This document shows positions 1 to 9,567 of a stretch of DNA of 64,000 bases, one piece after another (the first letter of the stretch is position 1; the number at the start of each line of letters is the position of its first letter). Location: positions 214,037,023-214,101,022 of the forward strand of contig BTPG01000004.1 of NCBI GenBank assembly GCA_036245525.1. Reading direction: 5' to 3'. The translations under genes and the position numbers were made by a program. Under the pieces are notes generated by a model. That model had not been told where the DNA came from. It did not search any database and saw only the letters and a list, made by a program, of their open reading frames with translations. The DNA is from Semisulcospira habei (Eukaryota > Mollusca > Gastropoda > Semisulcospiridae).

Positions 1-60
1 ACACACACACACACACACTGACACACACACGCACACACACACGCACACACCAGCATAGAC
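1..60. repeat. (CA)n microsatellite
   Basis: Imperfect CA dinucleotide repeat interrupted by GC and TG steps; it continues off the left edge of the window. Looser CA-rich sequence continues to about position 115. No coding signal. Confidence 0.9.
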
Positions 61-237
61 AAACATGCACAAAACACACTGTTCCGCACACATGCACACA
101 CACACATACATACGCGCCCAAACACTTACATATTTGATAACAGTCATTATTCAGAACGCAGTACTGAGTCGCGTGCGCTTTGTTCGGCGGCTCAATTAAG
201 TGCCGTAATAGTCTTGCCTTGAAGGTGGACAATGAAG

Positions 238-650
238 AGAGTGAGTGAGTGAGTGAGTGAGTGAGTGAGTGTGAGTGAGTGAGTGAGTGAGTGAGTGAGT
301 GAGTGAGTGAGTGAGTGAGTGAGTGAGTGAGTGAGTGAGTGAGTGAGTGAGTGAGTGAGTGAGTGAGTGAGTGAGTGTGAGTGAGTGAGTGAGTGAGTGA
401 GTGAGTGAGTGAGTGAGTGAGTGAGTGAGTGTGAGTGAGTGAGTGAGTGAGTGAGTGTGAGTGAGTGTGAGTGAGTGAGTGAGTGAGTGAGTGAGTGAGT
501 GAGTGAGAGTGAGTGAGTGAGTGAGAGTGAGTGAGTGAGTGAGTGAGTGAGTGAGTGAGTGAGTGAGTGAGTGAGTGAGTGAATGTGAGTGAGTGAGTGA
601 GTGAGTGAGTGAGTGAGTGAGTGAGTGAGTGAGTGAGTGAGTGAGTGAGT
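238..650. repeat. (GTGA)n tetranucleotide array
   Basis: About 410 bp of nearly pure GTGA with a few GTGTGA and GAGAGTGA phase slips. Because four is not a multiple of three, all minus-strand frames stay open and would read as repeated Ser-Leu-Thr-His peptides. These are artefacts of the repeat and not genes. Confidence 0.97.
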
Positions 651-1163
651 GGACAAAGGTCATCGTTTTCACGGCGGTTTTTCAGTGTTTCCTTCTCTCT
701 TCCAGATTCCGCGCGGGCCGACGTCATGGCCATATTCGTGGAGATCTAAGGCTTCAAGCGTATTAGGCTACTCCGCCTATATCTTTAACTCAATGAAGGC
801 GCCCCGCATCAATAGCTCTGAAAGTTTCGTATAGCGCTGCCGCAGCTATTGACGCGGGGTACCTTGAATGAGTTTAACTGGTTCACTACAGAGACACTGC
901 AAACAACGTCTGAAAGCGCAGGAGGCATAGATCCTCATGAACCCCCGCTGACTCAGTCTCTTAAAAGGTCTACAGATTACATACACGTATGAAACCGGCG
1001 AAACTGATGGCATATAGTTGCCTGAATCACAATCAGGCCAAAGATGACAGGCTGTGCCTCTTGATAGTAAGGACGTAGTAAAGAGGGCTAATAAAGGTGA
1101 GCAGCTCGCTGGACCACCCCGATCACTTGCGGCCGGCATGCGCTCTCGTACAACCGTCGAACC
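651..1163. other. Intergenic stretch with one hairpin-arm fragment
   Basis: No coding region recognised. At 920-948 there is a single arm of the type A hairpin family (see 1164-1368), reading GGCATAGATCCTCATGAAC and then CCCCGC, without its partner arm, so it is a truncated copy. Confidence 0.5.
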
Positions 1164-1368
1164 TTAACTTCTTGACTGCCGAGAAAAAAAGGTGAACACG
1201 ACCTCAGCGCAAGAGACATAGATCCTCATGAGCCCCCGAAATTGCGGGGGCTCATGAGGATCTATGCCTCTTGCAGACATCAATTTGTATCCATGTTACT
1301 GGGATGGTTCGCTTAGGGTCTTTGGCAGAAACGCAGTCTACGTCAAGCCTCGGCAGTCAAGGGGTTAA
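1164..1368. mobile_element. TTAA-flanked hairpin MITE, type A
   Basis: The element begins TTAACTTCTTGACTGCCGAG (1164-1183) and ends with a near-perfect inverted copy (1349-1368, ending GGGGTTAA). Inside is a perfect-looking foldback at 1210-1273 with ~29-bp arms (CAAGAGACATAGATCCTCAT then GAGCCCCCG) around a very short loop. TTAA at both ends suggests TTAA target specificity like piggyBac-type elements. No ORF, so it would be non-autonomous. A further degenerate arm lies at about 1399-1435. The family name is mine; the piggyBac link is inference. Confidence 0.75.
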
Positions 1369-1510
1369 CAGCCGGACAATGAGGTAACTCCTGGCGAGCA
1401 AGAGGCGTAGACCTAGATTTCCATCAGCCCCCTGCTATGCCACTTGCAGATGGATGAATCCACAAAATGGTTGAAGTTTGTGGCTTTTTTTCCTTCTATT
1501 TCAGAGAACC

Positions 1511-2574
1511 TGTTACGTATTAGTGGTCGTAGTGTCATGCAATCACACCAGACGCACTGACGTAGGGTTTTTGTAGAAAAACCTCACTCAGTTGCAACAC
1601 GTTACACGTGGCAGAAGGTTGTAGACCACACTGGAGTAACAGTTCCAACAGTACTTTATTCTCACGATGCACGCTCAGCACAATGCGTCCACACTTTGAT
1701 GCACTATATCTCACAAATGCATCCTCATTTTCAGTTGAAACACTGTCTCTTACCAAGCACATACTTTCTAACACTGTCTTTTATACTATCACAAATTTCT
1801 AGAATAACTGAACCCGCAAATTACACAACGCAACCAATGGGAAAAGAAAACGTAACCAAAATCATTAATATTTATTAAAAGAGAACACTCTAGATTTTTC
1901 AACAATCTTCCACTAAAATCTATGTGCATTACATAAACGTCATGAAATATCTGTACTATAAAACTTTGACGTCATGTTTGAGGTCACTAAAACAATCGCG
2001 CTTTTCCAAACCTTCCAGATTAATCAAGGTCGGATTTTGCTACAAATTATCGGACATCTTACACACACACACATACACTTACTTACTTACGCCTGTCACC
2101 CCTACCGGGTATAGGCGTCGACGAGAGACCTCCAGCAACTCCTGTCCTGTGCTTCTCCTTCGATTCTACTCCAGTGGTCCCAGTCTCTGATGTCTGCTTG
2201 GAGGTCTCGACGCCAGAGTTCTCGGCTACCTTTTCCTCTTTCCTGGGGTTCATGACAAGCTGCTAGTGATACTGGAGCTGACTTCTCAGACTGTGACCGA
2301 TCCATCCCATCTCTTCGCCCAATTCATTCTCTGCTGTTATCTGCTCTGTTCTCCCAGAGTCTGACGTTGCTGATCTCTGGCCAGTGGATTTCAAATCTTC
2401 TAGGCAACTGTTCATGAAGGTCTGTACTCTGTTGACACACATACACACACACACACAAAATCGATCGCAATTCTCCATGCAAAAGAAAATGAATCGTACT
2501 AATGAACATCGGATCTTTTCCTACGACCAACACACACATGCCCTAAAAACAATAACACATCCACAAACGTAACA
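1511..2574 (-). mobile_element. Solo LTR with 5-bp target-site duplication
   Basis: Starts TGTTACG and ends CGTAACA (TG...CA ends) and is flanked on both sides by the same 5 bp, GAACC (1506-1510 and 2575-2579). It is similar in ends and in several internal blocks to the LTR at 53590-54453, which has an adjacent polypurine tract showing that the LTR reads on the minus strand. A minus-strand TATA-like TATAAAAG lies at 1778-1785. No internal region is present, so this is what LTR-LTR recombination leaves. It is longer than the other copy because a LINE fragment is inserted at about 2056-2430. Confidence 0.85.
2056..2430 (-). mobile_element. 5'-truncated LINE 3' end nested in the solo LTR
   Basis: Two minus-strand reading-frame segments in different phases resemble the extreme C terminus of APE-type LINE reverse transcriptases. 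The first carries a W-I-G-H-S-L-R block. The second has W-R-R-D-L-Q-A-D and ends in AQDRSCWRSLVDAYTR, which matches the usual W-R-x-L-V ending. A frameshift separates them. The 3' tail is GTAAGTAAGTAAGTG followed by TG repeats (2060-2090 on plus). It interrupts the LTR, so it inserted after that LTR. Confidence 0.7.
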
Positions 2575-2599
2575 GAACCTCTGTTTCAAGTCATTTTTG

Positions 2600-3120
2600 T
2601 GTCACAATATCTGCGGCCGTTTTATTGCGAAAGACGGGATGTCCATTTTTGAGAAAAGCGAGATTTTTTATTGTATATCAATGAAAATCTCGCTTTTCTC
2701 AAAAAGTTACATGCTGGCTTTTACAACATAACGACAAATCTACCTATAGTGTAATAAACAGTCAATGAATACAGACATTCTGAAAATGGCGATGTCAGTG
2801 TTTGTGTTGTAGATCTTGTATAAATGGGGACATGCCTTAATAAAAATCTTCCCAGGAAGCAGTGACCATAGGACTCACCTCAGCTGTGCTCGGGCCAACA
2901 ACGGCTGATGTCGGCCCGAAAACATGTTGCGCGTTGGGTACACTTGTGACTAGCTTTAGCAACATCTGCCGGCCGTTGACAAAAACCGGCATGTTCATTT
3001 TGTTTAGAAAAGCGTGACTTCGGTTGTCATGCAATGAAAATGTAGCTTTTCTAACAAATAATACACTGGCTTTGGCCAACATCGGCACTGCCGTGAGATG
3101 GCTTTAATCGCCTGCTCGCC
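2600..3120. repeat. Two hairpins of type D
   Basis: Foldbacks at 2645-2706 (arms TGAGAAAAGCGAGATTTT and AAAATCTCGCTTTTCTCA) and at 2992-3060 (arms with TTTAGAAAAGC and GCTTTTCTAA). Both sit in similar surroundings rich in CGGCC and GCTGGCTTT. The same hairpin type recurs at 23659-23847 and 25570-25646. No coding region recognised in this stretch. Confidence 0.7.
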
Positions 3121-3331
3121 GTAAAAAAAAAAACCCTAATAACTAACTAACCAACATCGGCAGGCTTCAGATGATTAGCAAGCATACAAACAGCTCCTAA
3201 CAGTGCGGCGATCAAATCAGGGGAAGCAAACTCAAAAACTATGTACAGTTTTAATAATTATGTGCGGTTTGGCTTGTGTTATTTCCCTTGTATTGTTTCG
3301 CTGTTGTGATGACAGGACTATACTTCTGTCC

Positions 3332-3540
3332 TTAACCCATTTAAGCCCAACGCCCTACAGCAGAAGATAGATCGACCATGATAATTCAAGGGTAGTGCCA
3401 GATTAGCTTGGCGCCGACAGGCGCCAAGCTAATCTGGCACTACCCTTGAATTATCATGGTCGATTCGGCTCCTGTCCTGCAACTGGTACACAGTCATTAG
3501 ATGACACCTCCAAAATTTGGGGAATGCGACCGTGGGTTAG
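3332..3540. mobile_element. TTAA-type hairpin MITE, type B
   Basis: Left end TTAACCCATTTAAGCCC (3332); right end GTGGGTTAG at 3532-3540 is a degenerate inverted copy. The core is a ~47-bp-arm foldback at 3369-3464: GATCGACCATGATAATTCAA, GGGTAGTGCCAG, ATTAGCTTGGCGCC, then the mirror image. The type B core recurs at 6553, 7241, 9045 (half), 15885, 16157, 24330 and once in every 2.4-kb tandem unit. Confidence 0.75.
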
Positions 3541-3943
3541 TCACAGATGAATCCGATAGGCACTGCCCTGGAAGCTGTCCGAGTCGATGAATACTTTGCG
3601 TTGGTAGAGACAGATTTATAATGAGGTACGAATGCAGGATCTGTGGTGTACACTTACGTTTTCTTCAGCTCTCTTCTTTTTTTTCTCCACCCCTACCACC
3701 ACCACCCCCTCCCCCCACACACACACACACACACCACCACCACCACCACCACCACCACCACCCCCCACCGCTCTCCCCCTCCCGTTTTATTGTTGTATCA
3801 GTATGGTGTGAGATTTCCGGCGTGTGAAACGAACGACTACCGTCAACGAACAACTACCGACAACCAACGAGAGCGAAAGCACGGTTGACAATCGACTTGT
3901 AGGGTCCCTCCCCCCCCCCTCCCCCCCCCCTCCCCCCATCATT
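3541..3943. repeat. Low-complexity tracts
   Basis: Holds a CCA/CAC-rich tract (about 3690-3775) and a poly-C tract broken by single T bases (3905-3937). Apparent histidine- or proline-rich ORFs across it are products of the simple repeats. No gene seen. Confidence 0.8.
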
Positions 3944-4050
3944 AGCCTAGACAACACTCCAAACATCTCCAAGAGGCATAGATCCTTATGAGCCCGGAGG
4001 GCTCATGAGAATATATGCCTCTTGGAGATGTTTGGAGCGTTGTCTATGCT
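3944..4050. repeat. Type A hairpin with extended arms
   Basis: Foldback with ~50-bp arms, from AGCCTAGACAACACTCC to the mirrored GGAGCGTTGTCTATGCT. The loop-proximal part is the type A core (AAGAGGCATAGATCCTTATG, AGCCC). The arms extend outward beyond the core shared with 1210-1273. Confidence 0.75.
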
Positions 4051-4137
4051 CTTGTTACAAGCTGGTTATCCGTGGTGACTTTGCTATCGTTCGTTGTAGG
4101 CAGTCGTTCGTTGCACACAAAACCTCACTAATCTGTT

Positions 4138-4520
4138 CACATACCAAGGGGAAATACTCAGCGCTAGACAGACAAACAGTTAGATCCCTTGCCCCGGCCT
4201 ATCGTCCAATCGCCAGTCCACAGAAAAATTAGCAGGTATAGAACAAGACGATCATCTACATCCCTTAAAGGATGCCATGATCAAGTCAAGCCTATAACCC
4301 ACGTCTTTTTCTGGAACTTTTTCTGGAACTGCTTACTTCCTACTTTACAGAAAAGACATGGGTTATAGGTTTGACCTGACGCATCCTTTTAAGGATGTCG
4401 ATCGTCTTGTTCTATATCTGCGTATTTTTCCTGGGGGCTGGCGATTGGGTGCCTGATAGGCCGGGGCAGGGGATCTAACTGTTTGTCTGTCTAGCGCTAA
4501 GTATTTCCCCTTGGTATGTG
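4138..4520. repeat. 383-bp long inverted repeat
   Basis: Left arm begins CACATACCAAGGGGAAATAC (4138) and the right arm ends GTATTTCCCCTTGGTATGTG (4520). The arms of about 170-185 bp meet near 4329. A ~20-bp direct repeat with two mismatches, CTCACTAATCTGTT followed by S-ACAT, lies near each end (4123-4142 and 4564-4583). No ORF inside. A foldback element is likely. Confidence 0.8.
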
Positions 4521-4583
4521 TACAGTTCAACCATCTCTAGCCTCACCTATCTGGTTTGTGAGTACTCACTAATCTGTTGACAT

Positions 4584-5350
4584 GCCCCCTGCTGCCACGA
4601 CCGGTTCTGAGCAACCATCAATCAGTATTCGCGTTAACCGGTAATTCTCGGCATATTAACGGAAGTTTGTAGAGGCAAATAAGGAAGGAAAGTATAGCAG
4701 CCGGTAGACGACATCAATTATAAAAGATCAAAGTTGTTTTGTTTTGGCTTTTTTAAATCAAAGATCAAAATAATCTTAACTGTCATTTGCATAACACTAG
4801 GAACTTTTTGTGGCATATTTATAAACGAGCATCATTGTATTGTCAAGACAAAACTAATAAACATCGCAAGTCAAACCAGCTCTTGAAAAGATAAAATGCC
4901 CATTGCGAATTTCGCGAAGAAATGGTTGGGAAGAAGACTGAAATTTACAATGAACTTATCCGATTTTGACGGCAAGCGCTATTTTTTGTCCAAGTGCTGC
5001 CGCTGAAAAACCTGGGGTAAACTCTGACCTTTGTGTGCAAGAAAAAGAAGTGGTTTTGAAAGACACATGTTTCATCAAGAGAAGTGTTGTACGGTAAAAT
5101 TGTCACATGTTATTTGAAAACTGTTGACACCTAAATGATGGCCACTTTATAAATGACAGGTGACGTCTTAACCATTTCACTGACGAGAAAACAAATGAAC
5201 ACGATCCAACATACAAATTGGCAATCACGTAACAACTTTATTTTTTTTAAAAAACAACTTTCTATACTCACAGGTTGTAGAACGGAAATGTACTAAAGGA
5301 AAGTACTCACATCACCTTCAGTATCCATTTATCCGCTCAAGCACAGCACA
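4584..5350. other. No recognisable gene
   Basis: AT-rich sequence without convincing coding potential. One TTAACCATTTCACTGACGAG end (about 5167-5187) resembles the type A element terminus, but no partner end was found nearby. Confidence 0.4.
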
Positions 5351-6935
5351 TCACACCACACAGGCACAGTAACCAGACACACCTGTCTTAGCACATTGGA
5401 AATTAGACGCGAGGTGGAGGGCACACAATGTCACGCTTTCGTCTCGGACGTACTCCGGAATGTGCTGAAATAGGTACTGTTGTCTGTCTCTGGAAAGTCC
5501 TGGAGCTTGTATGATAGCTGGCATGTGGGGAAGTTGAGCAACACAGCCAGGAAGAGCTAGCACCTTCTCCTCTTCAGCGTCGGCGATGGTCGTCGTGTAG
5601 AACACCTTTCCAGGATGCTGGCGACTGAACCTGAAGTGTCCAACAGGCTGCATGCCATTCAGCGGCTTGTAAGCTTGGACAAGGAAGGACTGCCAGTCGT
5701 AAGTTGACACAGTCACTGTCGCATCTTCCCTGCCAACAAGCTGCGGGGTGTTCAGGCGGGACACTGCAGTGCTCGCTCTCACACATTCTCGAGGTCGTCC
5801 AGACAAGACACGTGGGAACGACGAAAACACCTCTTCACCAAATTAAAACACCAGTCTGGAGCAAACTTAGTGTGGCCTGGTGGCATGAAGTTGAGGGTGA
5901 CGTCGGTGTGAAGTCCCATCTGCACGCGTCAGGCGAAGTAGAACAAGACCCAGCGGTTATTATTCTGTCCGGAACAGTTGTCATAGTGAAGGTGGACAGA
6001 CTTCTCTCCAAGGCCTACTGGTTGAAGAAGAAATGAAGGTAGCTGATCACGGCGTTGCTCCCCTTGCTGCTGCTCACAGACTCGTCGATCAGAAAGTTCA
6101 TCTGCTGCCGGACAGTCCCTCACAGCGAACTCCGAAGATTCCGCACATCGTGGTGTCAGGAAATACAGTGGCCCCGGCTGCGCAACATCGCTGGGGTAGT
6201 GGATCTGCTGCGCGAAGTCGAAGCTGTAGTGCATGGAGAAATCCCCGGAGTTGGCTGGAAAAGGCTGGAGCTGCTGGAGACCATGGTGCTGTGCGACAGT
6301 CCTGGCATCGGCGCACATGTCCTTGTCTTTGTAGAGGGTGCGCTCCGCTTCCACCCGAATACAACCAAAAAAACACATAATAATATAAAATAAATTAGTT
6401 AATTAATAGCATATAAACAAATAACCTCACATTCTGTCTGTTTTTTGTAAGAAATCATTGGTTTACCCATTAAATTCTGATGCTGATTTTGTAAAAAAAA
6501 TTGCTTATTGTCCTCTGCAGGCAACATTACAGATTTGGAGATAGATCAACTATTTTAGTTCAAGGGTGGTGCTAGAATAGCTTGGCGCCCGAGGCGCCAA
6601 GCTATTCTGGCACCACCCTTGAACTATCAGTCAAATTCATTTCAAGCAATGGGTGTATCAGGATGATAAGGGTTAAAAAAAACAAGCCGTGAGCCAGAAT
6701 GAGTACAGATCAAATCCCATGAAAACAGCAAGACAGTCCACCTGGCTTAGCTGTTTCTGTTGCTCTTGAAGGACCTCATCCTTCTCATTAATTGTCATGT
6801 TGGTGCTGCGGTAGATCCTGGTGTTGTTCTTCTGGCACTTCCAGGAAAGGTCGGTCATGTGCTTTGCCACAACAATGAAGGGACAAGGCCCACTCCACAA
6901 CTTGCCAAAGGTGGATTTCCCAACAACCCGGCACC
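5351..6935 (-). pseudogene. DUF7869-like transposon-associated gene, decayed
   Basis: Minus-strand fragments in conserved order. The upstream exon is about 6742-6935, with acceptor TTCTTTTCAG just before it and motifs GKSTFGKLW, FIVVAKHMTDL and CQKN. Next come 6366-6150 (YKDK, MHYSFDFAQQIHYPSD, QPGPLYFLTPR), then CGIFGVRCEGLS in another frame, then VHLHYDNCSGQNNNRW. The 3' part (5830-5351) has NTPQLVG, VSTYDWQSF and FRFSRQHPGKV. The DNCSGQN signature and order are typical of the DUF7869 family common as multicopy genes in invertebrates and fish; I recall this family, I did not search it. Lesions: frameshifts near LTPR/CGIF, after the glutamine-rich stretch and near 5800, plus a stop just after FYFA (about 5929) where tryptophan is expected. 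A type B hairpin sits in the presumed intron. Function of the family is not established; a DDE transposase origin is possible. Confidence 0.65.
6553..6629. repeat. Type B hairpin in presumed intron
   Basis: Foldback with arms TTTTAGTTCAAGGGTGGTGC / TAGAATAGCTTGGCGCC and their mirror, separated by GAG. TTAA occurs at 6470 and 6673, but terminal similarity is weak, so the element limits are uncertain. Confidence 0.7.
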
Positions 6936-7160
6936 CTGAAAAGAAGTAAATAAAGAACTATTAAAAAGTTATCATAATGATATCTGCAGTAGCAGTGTTA
7001 GGAATTTTATGCGTATATATTTACACTTGCATCCCATAAAAAAAAAAATTCCTGAAAGATATTCTGGAAAAACGTACTGCTTCTAGTGCCATGTTGTTCA
7101 TACTGCCGGTAAACATGACTCTTTGGTGATGATGAAGGCAGCAGGCGATTATCCTCCCTC

Positions 7161-7340
7161 TTAAATCATTGTGCCCGAGGTACGAAATACCCGCATTTTG
7201 GAGGTATCCTCTGAGGACTGCATTACAATTCAGGGGACAGATCGACCATGATAGTTCAAGGGTGGCGGCAGAATAGCTTGGCGCCTATAGGTGCCAAGCT
7301 ATTCTGGCACCACCCTTGAACTATCATTGTCGAGACATAT
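7161..7340. mobile_element. Type B hairpin element
   Basis: Left TTAA at 7161 followed by ATCATTGTGCCCGAGG. Foldback at 7241-7335 with arms GATCGACCATGATAGTTCAA, GGGTGG, then AGAATAGCTTGGCGCC and mirror. The right terminus was not identified. Confidence 0.65.
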
Positions 7341-9040
7341 CTTGCTGTGGTGTGTCGCGAGCAGAATCAGATAAATCCTGGTACTCGCCCCGGCAAGTTG
7401 GCAGCGTGGTCCTCTGCACAGTTTTATGAAGCACACATCGCGGGCTGTGCCGTCGATTGTCAGGCTGCAGGTGTTGATTTTTCGCCCCCCCCCCCTTTTC
7501 CACTCCCCCCCCCCCACACCCCAGCCTTTCGTCGCGTCAGCCTTTCGTCAGCCCCTATGCCTGGTAGTGCTTTGAGAGGCGCGTCAGCGTGTCTTGGTTG
7601 ATACTGAAAACAGAAGAAAATAAATAATGAAGTCAATGAAAATAAACTCATTGCTCATTAGGCACAACACATGAGAGTACATGATTCTGTTTAGCGCTTA
7701 AATGTACTATACATACCCAAGGAGATAGAGGAAGGAGTCCTTGCAGACAGGACATGTCAGCAGGCAGCTAGACCGCGTCTTCTTGCGTTCATGCTGCTAT
7801 TTCCACTTACTGCACTCTGTCTTCGGTCCATTCCGCATGAACGCACTCAGAATGCCGAGGATCATCCACTCTTTTGCATCTGAACAAATGATTTTCAGAC
7901 ACCTCGATCCATGTCTTGAACTTTGAGTTGAAGAGCCACGATTTCTTCTGGTGCGAAGGAACTGGGTGATGCAGCCTTGTCGCGTGTCTTATGGTCCAAG
8001 AACCAGTTTCATAAGCGAGCTTAGTCCTGCACCAGCCACTAAGCAAGGTGCGCCGCTATAGCGGCGCACCTTGCCTCGCTCTTGCAACTGACCCTTGTTG
8101 ATGGTAGTTGATATGCTTGCACCCGTGTGCCTTGCCTTGCACGATCGAACACGGGCACGAGCAAGCATTCCCCATTGTATGGTGCCGCATCGACGTCCAT
8201 GCCGGTCTCACCATCACCTATAAATTCCTCGACATGACTAGTGGTACATCAGTCTCCTCGTCGCTCTCCTCCTCTCGGTCGGCCGCTTAAAATTCAAAAT
8301 CGTTATCTGAAAAACTATCGTCATGATGAGAATCGGCGACGAAATAATCAGTGATCAGATCGCTCAATTCTTCCTGATCTGCATGCGGTAAATTGCCTGA
8401 TTTGCAAGAGTTCAGTAGATACGCACTTCTGGCTTCCACATTTCGCGTGGTTCTAAACACGGAAAGTAAACATGAAAGAGTACGGAGTTCTTTCCCTTAG
8501 TCTTGGCTCAGCCAATGAGAATGCGTGTAACTTCGTCGTTGCCATGTCGGTAAGAGTTCTATTCTCTGTTTGGTCAAAATTAAACATTTATGTCATTTTT
8601 CCTTATTTGGGAGGTACACAATGAGTATTTTTAGACGGCAAGCCAAGCGCGGGATAGAGCACACAAAGGCCTTTCCAACAGTATATTGCATAATGTGGTT
8701 CTGTAAGGGATGGAATGTGTTCTGTTATGTTAAAAATGTCATTTTACAAAAGACAAAAGCATAATTGGGGCAAAGGTCAGACTTTTAAAATCAATTTAAC
8801 CTATGTCATGGCACTTTTCATGATAAAGAGTTTAACCATACGATACTTTGGTGTTTGTAAAATACATTTCTGCAAAAAAAGTAAAAATGACCCAGATTCA
8901 GTGATCAGACTGTTATTAACACATTACTGCGTGTAGCGATGATCAGTTCGCTGCGAGTTAAGACTGGTTACGTGAGAGAGGGTCACAATTATTATATTTC
9001 GGAGATATATATCTGAGGTCTACGTCACAGTTCTAGAGAC
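7341..9040. other. No recognised gene; contains a perfect palindrome
   Basis: Short ORFs only, none recognised. Poly-C tracts at 7486-7520. A minus-strand ORF at 7807-8046 (ETGSWTIRHATRLHHPVP, WLFNSKFKTWIEVSENHLF) looks protein-like in composition but I cannot assign it; it could belong to the decayed gene relic upstream at 5351-6935 or to another element. Confidence 0.35.
8044..8073. repeat. Perfect 30-bp loopless palindrome
   Basis: CAAGGTGCGCCGCTA followed directly by its reverse complement TAGCGGCGCACCTTG. No spacer. Function unknown; it may be the core of a short hairpin element. Confidence 0.9.
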
Positions 9041-9154
9041 GAATCGACCATGATAGTTTAAGGCTAGTGTCAGAATAGGTTGGCGCCTTTAAGGCAAGAT
9101 CAATCCTGGTTGTTCATACTACATCCTGTCGCAGAGTGTCTGGGCTTTTATCGG

Positions 9155-9261
9155 TTAACCCTTCGGCCGGTTGCAGCGCAGTATCCCAATGAATACTGCA
9201 GGTATTCCTGCAGGAGTCATTGCGATAAAAACCGCCACTCAGTGACGGCCGAAAGGGTTAA
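9155..9261. mobile_element. TTAA-flanked inverted-repeat element
   Basis: Starts TTAACCCTTCGGCCG (9155) and ends CGGCCGAAAGGGTTAA (9261). Internal sequence includes offset inverted motifs (TATCCCAATGAATACTGCAG, GGTATTCCTGCAGGA). Its right TTAA is shared with the next element. A half copy of the type B arm (CGACCATGATAGTTTAAGG) lies just upstream at 9045-9095. Confidence 0.7.
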
Positions 9262-9337
9262 CTCATTTGAGACGTGCCGCCTCCGGTTACGCGGCATAAG
9301 CCGCGTATCCGGAGGCGGTACGTCTCGAATGAGTTAA
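9258..9337. mobile_element. 80-bp TTAA-flanked hairpin, type C
   Basis: Nearly the whole element is a foldback: TTAACTCATTTGAGACGTGC, CGCCTCCGG and so on to CGTCTCGAATGAGTTAA. A second copy is at 24457-24538. Both copies share one TTAA with a neighbouring element of another type. Confidence 0.75.
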
Positions 9338-9567
9338 GCTCACCTAAAGCATGCTATTGTTGCATAGCGGAAGTGGAGTGTTTGTATGACTATCGGACAG
9401 ACCGAGCGACTCGCACTTTCCCCGAAGGAGCAGATCGAGTCGGGCTAGGACTCAGTTTGAGAAAGTGAGTTGCGAGGTCTGTCCAGAAACGACAGTATAA
9501 GAATGTTCTACTTGTATGTTTTATAGAACGGTTCGGCTGGCTTGGCTTGACTTCGCGAACGAAGATT

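Noticed and set aside
192..672. Long ORFs of repeated Ser-Leu-Thr-His
   Set aside because: All frames of a GTGA repeat are open; there is no non-repeat coding sequence or start context.
3621..3972. His- and Pro-rich ORFs near 3.7 kb
   Set aside because: Generated by CCA and poly-C simple repeats.
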